This document shows, piece by piece, positions 35,001-42,198 of a stretch of DNA of 64,000 nucleotides. The DNA comes from Hymenobacter jejuensis (GTDB taxonomy: Bacteria > Bacteroidota > Bacteroidia > Cytophagales > Hymenobacteraceae). The notes under the pieces were generated by a model. That model was given only the letters and a program-made list of their open reading frames with translations. It did no database searches and was not told the DNA's origin. Both the position numbers and the translations under genes were made by a program. The DNA is taken from NCBI RefSeq assembly GCF_006337165.1, contig NZ_CP040896.1, positions 4,402,001 through 4,466,000 on the forward strand. Reading direction: 5' to 3'. Every line of letters begins with the position of its first letter. The stretch's first letter is position 1.

Positions 35001-35488
35001 TGGGTCAGGCTCAGGCCCGAACCCATGATGCCTGGCAGAAAAATGACGTCGGCCAAGGCCTTGCTGGGGCTGCCTTCGGGGCTGAGGGCCCGGCTGCCGC
35101 CGGCCAGCTCGCGCAGGTTGAAAAGCTCCGTTTCGCCGAAATACGCCTGCAAAGCTAGCTCCCTGGGCGAGTAGGGTTCGGCCGGCAGCAGCAGCTCTTT
35201 TTGCAGCGCAGCCCAGCTCAGACTGGCAATGCGGGCCACGGCGGCCGGGTCGGCGGTAACGGGCGGGGGCAGGTGCGCCGGCAAGGGCGGCGGCAGGGGC
35301 GTTTCCACGGTTACGGCCTGGCTCAGCAGCGCGGGCACGGTAAAGGGCGGATCAGCGGGCGGCGCTCCTACTTCGGCCTTCGCGTCGGGGCGAACGGGTT
35401 TGGGCTTGCGTTGCGTGGCCCGCACGCGCCGCCGCGGCAAGGCCGCCTCTTGCGGACCATCGGGGGCTGCGCCATTGCTTTTCGACAT
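32057..35488 (-). CDS. Lipase-like alpha/beta hydrolase fused to a CHAT protease
   Basis: This 1143-residue cytosolic protein has no signal peptide. A Pro-rich, basic leader (1-90) is followed by an LCAT/PGAP1-like hydrolase (about 145-460). That domain shows FLPGIMGSGLSL, the nucleophile elbow HIVAHSMGGLVARL (Ser254), GDGRVPFSLG (Asp419) and EDHGSLPSN (His441), so a full triad is plausible. The middle part (about 552-690, VALVYQKVTEVATPVLVMGT, AKAVLLVSMGEEGRF) resembles the macro-like N-terminal domain of M17 aminopeptidases. The C-terminal CHAT caspase-like domain (about 840-1140) has VVHFAGHG (His982) and LVFANACFSA (Cys1023). It lies 166 bp after the metacaspase gene and is probably co-transcribed. 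Known CHAT proteins are proteases in conflict and cell-death systems; the role here is inferred. Confidence 0.88.
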   Translation of the reverse strand: MSKSNGAAPDGPQEAALPRRRVRATQRKPKPVRPDAKAEVGAPPADPPFTVPALLSQAVTVETPLPPPLPAHLPPPVTADPAAVARIASLSWAALQKELLLPAEPYSPRELALQAYFGETELFNLRELAGGSRALSPEGSPSKALADVIFLPGIMGSGLSLTHRGKTQPFWINLLRIAGEGIGSLQLPSTGDEVAATDPDHRTYSRTLLALSANWNMHPFGYDWRKDLGEAADRLAHYIERRLADRPVHIVAHSMGGLVARLFIARYPKLWDAMRGPDGDGGKLIMLGTPNYGSYAMVQVLTGAEKLVRWLAKLDLRNSLPEVVKILNTFEATYQMLPAPEKLAPELAALYQSGTWGEFPVLASHLDKAQNFHRELAAASATIDPERMVYIAGCNRRTLYKLDIVAPGEFRYHETLEGDGRVPFSLGLLPDVTTYYVDEDHGSLPSNRLVIKAIHELLVHNRTSALPQHPVITRSITARDGYWHRPIGEDLVGTKLENLAKRVKSGVKLPEEIAEQQAAEEALLRAALGEECPTRRLDSLRDQPTTRSQNPWPLTVALVYQKVTEVATPVLVMGTYRGAPATRRLAQVDEALEYWISQANDHAMLGGELGQISFIPARYKRKLKAKAVLLVSMGEEGRFTHHDLRYLMNNVATAVSSLGYPRFASVVLGTKAGTMSEERALLSLLQGVCDAMQNPSEVMPAKEANRVSHLTLIARDEKQFADLSVILENVEHSKLIDGLDVTFKPENFTTPPTPAPDAIGKSSPKGVINLPSDEAGPRITIERDGSRFRFSALVKGAVIPVREVDVQAFFPNSLSGRLMDSVTREEQETYGQLLTTTLFPIDFQELLAEPLTFILDRETAGLPWEMACFTHERRPGTQYFGPQLLLTRQFRTMLSPRPGLPPPRNQDLRVLIIADPAPEPEYQLPGARREGRAVVQMLSRIKQYSGLDIDVVERIGDAECDPLEILALILNGNFDVVHFAGHGVFNADHPSCGGWVFGKDRFLSAREIFQARQVPRLVFANACFSAEINQGPALTAEELNRNLAGIAEAFFERGVRNYLGTGWPVNDAQAEEFATEFYAQALLGLAADKITELSHLGETGEANPRPLGYAIAEGRNRIAHRGGSTWGAYQHYGQANDVLLSLS

Positions 35489-35611
35489 AGGAAGACCGGC
35501 TTCGTCGGCAGTTACAACGATTTCCAGGCCCGCAACTCATCGCCTTAGCTGGTTGTGGACCTGGAAATCGTCTGGGAATAAATTATAAATAATAATACGA
35601 ATGAATAATTT

Positions 35612-35640
35612 ATAAAATATTGATTATAAACACGTTATAT
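35612..35640. repeat. AT motif copy 9, between the two protease genes
   Basis: TAAAATATTGATTATAAAC then ACGTTATAT, 14 bp past the stop of the metacaspase gene and within an AT-rich 166-bp gap. Core TTGATTATAAA. Confidence 0.5.
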
Positions 35641-35654
35641 AAATGGGTAAGAAG

Positions 35655-38471
35655 TTAGCCGAGCTGCTTTTTGCGCCGTGCGGGTTTCGGAGCTACCACT
35701 TTGCTGCTGACGCTGGGCACGGGCTGAAGCAGAGCGTAGCCGGAGGCGTCGTCGGTGCAGTCGAGGGTGGGGTGTTGGCGCGGCTTGGCCCCAAAGGCCC
35801 GCGTCACCTGCCGCTGAAACTCCTTGTGCGTGACGCCCGTCGTGGCTTTGCTCAGCAACCGCACGGCCCGGTTGGTAAAGTCGCCGCTGCCGTCGGTTTC
35901 ATACGCTACTTCAATGGGTTGACAGGCCGTAAATGTAACCACGCGCATATGCGCCCGGCTGCCGTCGGCCGGCGAGGTGAGGCCGTTGTTGGCTAGTGTA
36001 CGCCGAAAATCTTCGTGCGCCGCTTCCATGTCGCGAGTGGCGCGCATAAACCGAGGCCGCGAGTTGGAGGGAGCCGTGACCACGGGCTCCAGGGTCGCAA
36101 ACCGGCTGATGGTGCCCGAATGGCAGCAATCCATAAACAACGTCACGTTGACGCCGGTCGGCACGCGACGGAACACTGCCCTCAAGTCGTCGTCGAGCAG
36201 GAACGCGCCGGTGGCGTAGTCGTAGGGGCACAGGGCTTCGTCGCGGCCGTCGTCTTCCTCGTCGCCGTCGAGGTCTTTCAGCGTCGTGCCGTGCCCCGAA
36301 TACTGAATCACGACCACGTCGCCGGGTTTGCTGGTGTTCACCAGTTTGGTGATGCGGTCGAGCATGTTGGCGCGGGTGGCTTCACTGTCCAGCAAGGTGG
36401 CCGTCTCGAAGCCAAACTTCTGCAGCGTCTGTACCCAGCTCTGGGCGTCGGCCACGCAGCCGCTGAGCGGCGCCGCCGCATACTCGTCGATGCCGATGCA
36501 CAGGGCACGCTGGCGGGCATGGCCGTTGCTGCTGGGCAACGGCATGAGCGGCGCCGGTTTAGCAGGCTTTTTCGGCGTGGGCACCTTAGTTTCGGCCTGC
36601 ACCTGCGCCAGCAGCACCAGCTCTTCGGGCAACTCGACGGGCTCGTGCCACGGATCGACCAGCTCGCGGGTGGTGGGGAAGGGCGCGACGGGTTCTTGGT
36701 TGGTAACGCGGCGGAGCACACTTTCCATGGTCGGGGCGTCGTCGTCGAAGCCGCCGTGCGAGGTCGAGGTGCTGGAGCTGCGGTGCGTGGGCTCCAACGT
36801 TTTCGACCAGATTACCTCGGCATTGGGGGTGGGAGTGCCGCTGAGGCCGAGCAGCTGCTGGAGTTGGGCGTCGGCGTGCAGCGAGATGTCAAGCCCCAGA
36901 ATCGGCGTTTCACGGGCCGTTTCGAGGGCGTAGTACAGCAGGTAGAGCAGCGATTTGCGGTAAATCAGCGAGCAGGTATCGGCTAGCTCCAGCGCGTCGC
37001 GCATGGTGTACAGCGTCAGGTGTTGGATGCCTTTGCCCACGTGGGCGGCCAGGTGGCGCTTAAATTCATCTACCCGAATGGCCGGCGCCAGCAGGTGCAG
37101 CGTGCGGAAAGCGGGCACGCCCAGTTGCAGGGCCACCGGAATAAAATGCGCATGGAAAATAGAGCCGGCGCTGTGTCCGGCCGCGTGCAGCTGCAAGGCG
37201 CCCGTCCGGACGTCGTTGCCGTGGGCATCGCAGAAGGCCTTGAGCTTGAGGGCTACGTAGCGGGCGCCACCGTCGGCAGCCGCAGCCCATTCGGCGCTGT
37301 CCTTCATGTTTTTCCAGAGCTGGCCCCCGAGCGGCCCCACCGATTTTTCCACGATGCGGTCGGTGAGGTCGGTGATGCCGCGGGCCGCCTCGCGCGAGCC
37401 CACGCTCCGGATGATGGCGCCTAAGGTGCCGCACAAGCCGGTTTCCCACACAAAATAGAGCGGGTAGACGTGGTTTTGCAGCCACCATGGAATGTAGCGC
37501 AGCGCGCTTTGCAGCCCCGATTTTTCCGATACCAAGCCCCCATGGGCGTACAGCATGATCTGCAGGGGACGGTTGGCGGCTTTGGCTTCCTGCAAGGCCT
37601 GCTCCAAGTACCGGTCAAAAATGGCGTCCACGTCCGCGGGGCGCGTGGTGTAGAGGCCGTCGGGCGAGAAGTGGCCCTGGTCGAGGTTGATGACGTGCGG
37701 ACGCAGGCGGCGCTTCTGTGCTTCCGACAGCGCTTCGCGGAGGGGCGCGTTCCGGCTGGTCGTTGTTTCCGGAGCATCGGTTACGTGGTGCATCTCCTGC
37801 CGGCTCATGCCTTCTTCGGCGGGTTCGGCCAGGGCTTCGGCGCCCAGCCGGCGGGTGTGGCTGGCAATGGGCACGCGGCGCAGCAGCTCCAGGGCGCGTT
37901 CAATGCGCTCGGAGTCGATCACGGCGCCAAAATTGACGGTGCGGGTGCCCAGCGTCGCCCTGATTTTCTGTACTTCCACCAGCGTATTGGCGTAGCTGAT
38001 GCTGCTGCCGGGGCAGGTTTTGACCGACATTTGGTTGTGAAAGTGCAGGGCCTCGTTCGGGAGCTTAAACTTGTGCAGCACGTGTGCCACCACGTGCAGG
38101 GCCGTGTTGCGCTGGGCCCCGTCGAAGGGGTCGCGGCCTTTGTCGAAGTCGCCGATCATCTCAAACATAAACGGCCCCGCCAGCGAGTTGCCGTTGTGCC
38201 CTGAGGAGCTGGCCGGCGCCAGATTCCAGTTGCGGCCCGTCCAGATGGTGCCGTCGGGCGCGATGGTGATGTGCTGGGCAATGTCCGACCAACCGTTGTG
38301 CTGGGTGTGGTACTGCCACATCGCCTCAATGCTGGCCAAACCCTGGTACTGCGCCCGGTTGGGGCGCCACGTGTGGTGCATGTGCACGGCGTTGATGTGC
38401 CGCGTGAAGGGGAAGCGGTCGAGCACGGCAATGAACTCGGCCAGGGACAGTTGTTTGAAACGGGTAGGCAT
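35655..38471 (-). CDS. Amidase-like, alpha/beta-hydrolase-like and metacaspase fusion protein
   Basis: From the ATG at 38471 the protein has 938 residues; an ATG at 38498 would add nine, and numbering below uses that longer form. The N-terminal PGRP/amidase_2 domain (about 35-185) keeps likely zinc ligands in VHMHHTWRPN (His41 or His42), HFHNQ (His154) and KTCPG (Cys162). The middle region (about 265-560) has LQIMLYAHGGLVSE and LHAAGHSAGSIFHAHF (Ser443), a nucleophile elbow. A Pro-rich linker (about 590-660) leads to a peptidase C14/metacaspase domain (about 662-925) with LCIGIDEYAAAPLSGCVADA, IQYSGHGT (His736) and FMDCCHSG (Cys792). No signal peptide or membrane helix. Base composition matches its neighbours. 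It directly precedes the CHAT gene. Confidence 0.88.
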   Translation of the reverse strand: MPTRFKQLSLAEFIAVLDRFPFTRHINAVHMHHTWRPNRAQYQGLASIEAMWQYHTQHNGWSDIAQHITIAPDGTIWTGRNWNLAPASSSGHNGNSLAGPFMFEMIGDFDKGRDPFDGAQRNTALHVVAHVLHKFKLPNEALHFHNQMSVKTCPGSSISYANTLVEVQKIRATLGTRTVNFGAVIDSERIERALELLRRVPIASHTRRLGAEALAEPAEEGMSRQEMHHVTDAPETTTSRNAPLREALSEAQKRRLRPHVINLDQGHFSPDGLYTTRPADVDAIFDRYLEQALQEAKAANRPLQIMLYAHGGLVSEKSGLQSALRYIPWWLQNHVYPLYFVWETGLCGTLGAIIRSVGSREAARGITDLTDRIVEKSVGPLGGQLWKNMKDSAEWAAAADGGARYVALKLKAFCDAHGNDVRTGALQLHAAGHSAGSIFHAHFIPVALQLGVPAFRTLHLLAPAIRVDEFKRHLAAHVGKGIQHLTLYTMRDALELADTCSLIYRKSLLYLLYYALETARETPILGLDISLHADAQLQQLLGLSGTPTPNAEVIWSKTLEPTHRSSSTSTSHGGFDDDAPTMESVLRRVTNQEPVAPFPTTRELVDPWHEPVELPEELVLLAQVQAETKVPTPKKPAKPAPLMPLPSSNGHARQRALCIGIDEYAAAPLSGCVADAQSWVQTLQKFGFETATLLDSEATRANMLDRITKLVNTSKPGDVVVIQYSGHGTTLKDLDGDEEDDGRDEALCPYDYATGAFLLDDDLRAVFRRVPTGVNVTLFMDCCHSGTISRFATLEPVVTAPSNSRPRFMRATRDMEAAHEDFRRTLANNGLTSPADGSRAHMRVVTFTACQPIEVAYETDGSGDFTNRAVRLLSKATTGVTHKEFQRQVTRAFGAKPRQHPTLDCTDDASGYALLQPVPSVSSKVVAPKPARRKKQLG

Positions 38472-38605
38472 GGCGGATAACTTATTAAAAATGAGCATTA
38501 TCCATTCCGGTTCGGGACGGCATTTGGAAGATAAATTGAAAATAGATTAATTAAAATATTGACAAATGAGATCGGCCGTTGGTCGCGCTCAGAACGCTGG
38601 AAACG

Positions 38606-38659
38606 CCGCTGCCCCGGCCGGGCATCACATGATTATGTGATGCCCGGCCGGGGCAGCGG
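38606..38659. terminator. Perfect 25-bp hairpin downstream of the CoA-binding protein gene
   Basis: The 25-bp arms (left arm starts CCGCTGCCCCGGCCGGGC) are exact complements around the loop GATT. No T tract follows on either strand. It is 29 bp past the stop of the CoA-binding gene and about 135 bp before the metacaspase start. It may terminate transcription, protect the 3' end, or insulate the protease operon. Confidence 0.6.
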
Positions 38660-38687
38660 TTCAACAAGTACGGGCAGAAGCTCGGCG

Positions 38688-39056
38688 CTAGTAGTTGCCT
38701 ACCGAGAGCATCACCAGCGTGCAGGCTTCTTCGGTGCGAATGCCGCGTTGCTGCGCCAAGCGCTCCAGCTCGTCGTTTTCGGTGCCGGGGTTGAAAATGA
38801 TGCGCTTGGGGTTCAAATCCAGAATATAGTCGTACCAGGCGGGCTGGTTTTGCGGGCCCACGTACAAGGTCACCGTGTCTACTTCCGATTGTTCGGGTTT
38901 GTCGAGGTGAATGTCGAGGCCAGCGACCTGGCCCTTGCGAATGCCCACAGGCACCACGTCGTGGCCGTGGCTTTTGAGCATGTTGACGGCTCTATACGAG
39001 TACCGGGCCGGGTTGTCGCTGGCGCCGATCACTACGGTTTTCTTATTTTTTTTCAT
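38688..39056 (-). CDS. CoA-binding domain protein (YccU-like)
   Basis: From the ATG at 39056 (MKKNKKTVVIGASDNPARY) it is a 122-residue Rossmann-fold protein. GASDNPARYSYRAVNMLKSHGHDVVPV and TVTLYVGPQNQPAWYDYI match the stand-alone CoA_binding_2 family, related to the N-terminal domain of succinyl-CoA ligase. RIIFNPGTENDELERLAQQ and a conserved Cys in EEACTLVML close it. The role is unknown; the family binds CoA or related nucleotides. An upstream 25-codon extension is not used. Confidence 0.85.
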   Translation of the reverse strand: MKKNKKTVVIGASDNPARYSYRAVNMLKSHGHDVVPVGIRKGQVAGLDIHLDKPEQSEVDTVTLYVGPQNQPAWYDYILDLNPKRIIFNPGTENDELERLAQQRGIRTEEACTLVMLSVGNY

Positions 39057-39143
39057 CGCGAGTGCAAAGTAGAAGGTACTACTCTTTATACGAAACGCGC
39101 TCGCGGTGGTCTGGTTCCCTTTGCTTAGCACTATTGCGTGAGG

Positions 39144-39545
39144 TTAGGAAGGCGCTCCGTTGCTGAGTCGCCCCAACGACCATGCCCCCACGGCCATCAC
39201 CAAGTCGCGTACGGCTACGTCGTAATGACGGCTGATGAGCAGATTCAGGGCGATGAGCACGAGCCACGCCATCACCACCCAAGCCCCGATGCGGGGCCGA
39301 AACAGCACCAGAAGGCCCGCCCCAATCTCGATCACGCCCACCAGCATCATAAACGTGTGGGCCGAAAAAGGGAGGTGCGTGGCTACGCTTGGCGCCAAAT
39401 ACGCCGACCAGTCGGTGAGCAGGTTCGTAAACTTATCGAGGCCGGCCACAATGGGCACCAGGCCATAGGTAATGCGCAGCACCTGCGTAACAGAAGGCGC
39501 CGCAACCCGGGAGGAGGAAGCTGGAAGGTGAAGATCGGTTTGCAT
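39144..39545 (-). CDS. DoxX-family membrane protein
   Basis: This 133-residue protein has about four membrane helices and the DoxX/MauE-like pattern: LRITYGLVPIVAGLDKFTNL (first helix with the conserved GLDKF), HTFMMLVGVIEIGAGLLVLF and GAWVVMAWLVLIALNLLIS. The family functions in membrane redox or thiol metabolism but is poorly defined. It is divergent from the ECF sigma gene at 39701, with 155 bp between, and may be a target of that sigma factor. Confidence 0.82.
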   Translation of the reverse strand: MQTDLHLPASSSRVAAPSVTQVLRITYGLVPIVAGLDKFTNLLTDWSAYLAPSVATHLPFSAHTFMMLVGVIEIGAGLLVLFRPRIGAWVVMAWLVLIALNLLISRHYDVAVRDLVMAVGAWSLGRLSNGAPS

Positions 39546-39700
39546 GGCAGTAAAACGTTGAGTGGTAGTTTGTTGCCATTGGATGCCGAGCCTGCCCGGA
39601 GGTTACAGAAAATTCGGGTTTTCAGGTTTTGTAACCAAAGCGCCTACTTGTGCATCCATTGTCTAACTGCTTCGCCAAGAAGTGTTTAACTTCATTCGTC

Positions 39701-40375
39701 ATGCTTCCGCCCATTGCCGCCATGCCCTACGCTCCGCTCCCCGATATTGACGTGATTGGCCGCGTATTAGCCGGCGAAAAGCAACTTTTCGAGCTGCTTA
39801 TGCGCCGCTACAACCAGCGCCTCTACCGCGCCGGCATTGCAGTGCTAGGCGATGCCGAGGCCGTAGAAGAAGCCATGCAGAATGCCTGGGTGAAGGCCTA
39901 CGAACACCTGAGCAAGTTTGAAGGCCGCGCCAGTTTTGCCACCTGGCTTACGCGGATTCTACTGAACGAATGCCTGATGGGCCAGCGCCGCCAGCGCCGT
40001 TTCGTAGACCTGGATACCGCCCCTGCCCCGGCCGAATTAGCCCAGCCCGACGAGCGTACGCCTCTGCAAGCCGTGCTTAATGACGAGTTGCGCGAGGCGT
40101 TGGAAACGGCCGTTTGTGAGCTACCCGCCAAGTACCGGAGCGTGTTTGTGCTGCGCGCCGTGGAAGGCATGAGCGTATCCGAAACGGCTCAGAGCCTGGG
40201 GCTTACGGAAATGAACGTGAAAGTGCGCCTGCTGCGGGCCCGCGCCCAGCTACGCGCCCGGCTGGGCAGTTTTGATCCGCACCGTACGTTCGCCTACCTG
40301 GGGCACCGCTGCGACCAAATGGTGCACACTGTGTTGGCCCGGCTCAACGAGACGAACGCGTTATCTATTTTGTAA
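39701..40375 (+). CDS. ECF RNA polymerase sigma factor
   Basis: From the ATG at 39701 the protein has 224 residues; an ATG at 39722 is also possible. Region 2 covers about 30-100 (LLMRRYNQRLYRAGIAVLGD, FATWLTRILLNECL) and region 4 about 145-200 (LPAKYRSVFVLRAVEGMSVS, QSLGLTEMNVKVRLLRAR). No anti-sigma gene follows; the next gene is convergent. The C-terminal 30 residues (FAYLGHRCDQMVHTVLARL) go beyond region 4 and carry a His and a Cys. This might serve as a sensory tail. Confidence 0.92.
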   Translation: MLPPIAAMPYAPLPDIDVIGRVLAGEKQLFELLMRRYNQRLYRAGIAVLGDAEAVEEAMQNAWVKAYEHLSKFEGRASFATWLTRILLNECLMGQRRQRRFVDLDTAPAPAELAQPDERTPLQAVLNDELREALETAVCELPAKYRSVFVLRAVEGMSVSETAQSLGLTEMNVKVRLLRARAQLRARLGSFDPHRTFAYLGHRCDQMVHTVLARLNETNALSIL

Positions 40376-40399
40376 ATACTTGATTATTAATTATTTATG
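40373..40399. repeat. AT motif copy 10 (shares the sigma gene stop codon)
   Basis: TAAATACTTGATTATTAAT then TATTTATG. The TAA is the stop of the sigma gene, and the right end reaches into the last codons of the convergent FAD gene (stop 40395-40397). Core TTGATTATTAA. Confidence 0.55.
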
Positions 40400-41969
40400 A
40401 AATAGATAGCGCCGCCATTGCTTCTGCGCAACGCTCCCCGTCCATGGCTGCCGACACAATGCCGCCTGCAAAGCCCGCGCCTTCGCCGCAGGGGAAAAGG
40501 CCCGTAATTTCGGGGTGTTGCAGCGTGGCCGGGTCGCGCGGAATGCGCACCGGCGCCGACGTGCGGCTTTCTACCCCCACAATCTGGGCCACGTTGGTGG
40601 CATAACCTGGAATTTTGCGGCCGAAATTCTGGAAGCCTTGCCGCAGGCGCTCGGCCAGATTGGCACCCAGCACGTCGTCCATGCGGATGGGGGTGAGGCC
40701 GGGTTGGTAGGAGGTTTCCAGCAGCTCGGATGAGAGCTTGTTCTTCAGAAAATCGCCCAACCGCTGAGCTGGAGCCAGCTGCGTATGGCCCGCCAGGGCG
40801 CAGGCGCGCTGCTCGATTTCCTGCTGATACCGCAAGCCGGCCAAAGCACCATGCTGCCGTAAGTCCATGTCTTCCAGCTCGATAGCGGCCACAATGCCGG
40901 AGTTGGCGTACCGCGAGTCGCGGCGGCTCGGCGACATGCCGTTCACCACGACTTCGCCCTGGGCCGTGGCCGCCGGCACGATGAAGCCGCCAGGGCACAT
41001 GCAAAACGAAAACACACCGCGCTGCTTGCCTTTCACCTGGGTTTGGTGCACCAGCGCGTAAGAAGCCGCCGGCAGCGGGCCGCGGTCGGTGCGGCGGTAC
41101 TGGGCTTGGTCGATGAGGGCCTGCGGATGTTCGACGCGCACGCCCAGGGCAAACGGCTTGGCCTCGACGCGCACGCCGCGGCGGTGCAGCAGCTCGTAAA
41201 TGTCGCGGGCCGAGTGGCCGGTGGCCAGGATAACGGCATCTGCTTCAAGCGCTTCGCCGGTAGCTGTCACGACGCCGCGCAGGCGATTTTTATCCAAGAT
41301 CAGGTCGGTCACCCGCGTATCAAAATGCACCTCGCCGCCCGCTTGCCGCACCGATTCGCGCAGGGCTGCCACCACGGAGGGCAGCTTGTTGGTGCCGATG
41401 TGCGGGTGAGCATCCACCAGAATGTCGGGCGTAGCGCCGTGCTGCACCAGTAGCCGCAGAATGCGCTGAATGTCACCGCGTTTGGTAGAGCGCGTGTACA
41501 GCTTGCCATCTGAATACGTACCGGCCCCGCCTTCGCCGAAGCAGTAGTTGGAATCGGGATTGACGAGATGCTCCTTATTTAAAGCAGCCAAATCGCGGCG
41601 ACGGGTGCGCACATCTTTGCCGCGCTCCACTACTATCGGCTTGATACCCAATTCGATAGCTCGCAACGCTGCAAACAGCCCCGCCGGACCCGCGCCCACA
41701 ATAAGCACCGTGCGTCGCGCGCCGCTGACATCGGGGTACTGAAACCAGGGGCCGAATAATTCGGCAGGAGGCGGGGTGAGCCACACATCCGCCCGCAGCC
41801 GTACGAGCGGTTGCCGGCCGCGGGCATCGATGGAACGGCGGCGCAGGTGCACAAAATCGGCTTCGCCGGGCTGCAAACCCGCAGCATCGAGCAGGGCGCC
41901 GTAGCGCGCGTACTCGTCGTAGGCCACTTCCGCCGGAAGCAGCACCTCAATTTCTTTCTTGTCGAGCAT
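40395..41969 (-). CDS. Uncharacterised FAD-dependent dehydrogenase
   Basis: This 524-residue flavoprotein is of the COG2509 type. An N-terminal alpha/beta domain (about 1-80) precedes the FAD-binding motif VLIVGAGPAGLFAALRAIEL (about 88-107). The second set of motifs is FGEGGAGTYSDGKLYTRS and AVILATGHSARDIYELL, and the C-terminal FAD contact is GLFPCGEGAGFAGGIVSAA. The middle has a conserved segment SFCMCPGGFIV. Family members occur widely in bacteria with unknown substrates. It is monocistronic and convergent with the sigma gene. Confidence 0.88.
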   Translation of the reverse strand: MLDKKEIEVLLPAEVAYDEYARYGALLDAAGLQPGEADFVHLRRRSIDARGRQPLVRLRADVWLTPPPAELFGPWFQYPDVSGARRTVLIVGAGPAGLFAALRAIELGIKPIVVERGKDVRTRRRDLAALNKEHLVNPDSNYCFGEGGAGTYSDGKLYTRSTKRGDIQRILRLLVQHGATPDILVDAHPHIGTNKLPSVVAALRESVRQAGGEVHFDTRVTDLILDKNRLRGVVTATGEALEADAVILATGHSARDIYELLHRRGVRVEAKPFALGVRVEHPQALIDQAQYRRTDRGPLPAASYALVHQTQVKGKQRGVFSFCMCPGGFIVPAATAQGEVVVNGMSPSRRDSRYANSGIVAAIELEDMDLRQHGALAGLRYQQEIEQRACALAGHTQLAPAQRLGDFLKNKLSSELLETSYQPGLTPIRMDDVLGANLAERLRQGFQNFGRKIPGYATNVAQIVGVESRTSAPVRIPRDPATLQHPEITGLFPCGEGAGFAGGIVSAAMDGERCAEAMAALSIS

Positions 41970-42168
41970 AGTGGGTGAAAGGGAGCTAGCCTTCAGACCG
42001 AATGGTATTCAGACAACAAAGATAGATGCGGCGTTCCGCATGGTGGCACGCGCTCGTCGGGAAAGAACAAATGAACGTTTTGCTGGGCGCGTCTGAGAAC
42101 CATACTTAGGGTCAGCAACGGACTAATATGCGCTGCGGGCCTTGTCAACCAAAGCCGGGCGCTTTGCC

Positions 42169-42176
42169 TACTTTTG
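42169..42176 (+). promoter_or_regulatory. Perfect -7 element (TACTTTTG) before the GH97 gene
   Basis: TACTTTTG matches the Bacteroidota -7 consensus TAnnTTTG, 22 bp before the ATG at 42199. A TTG lies 24 bp upstream, a little too far for the usual -33 spacing. Confidence 0.45.
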
Positions 42177-42198
42177 CCGCACTCCAATTTCTACCTTA

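Noticed and set aside
36015..36986. 323-codon plus-strand frame inside the metacaspase gene
   Set aside because: Antisense shadow of a gene with intact catalytic motifs; no recognisable features of its own.
42091..42130. CTGAGAA followed by GGTCAGCA, which recalls a thiamine riboswitch
   Set aside because: The required helices and the second conserved block of the TPP aptamer are missing.
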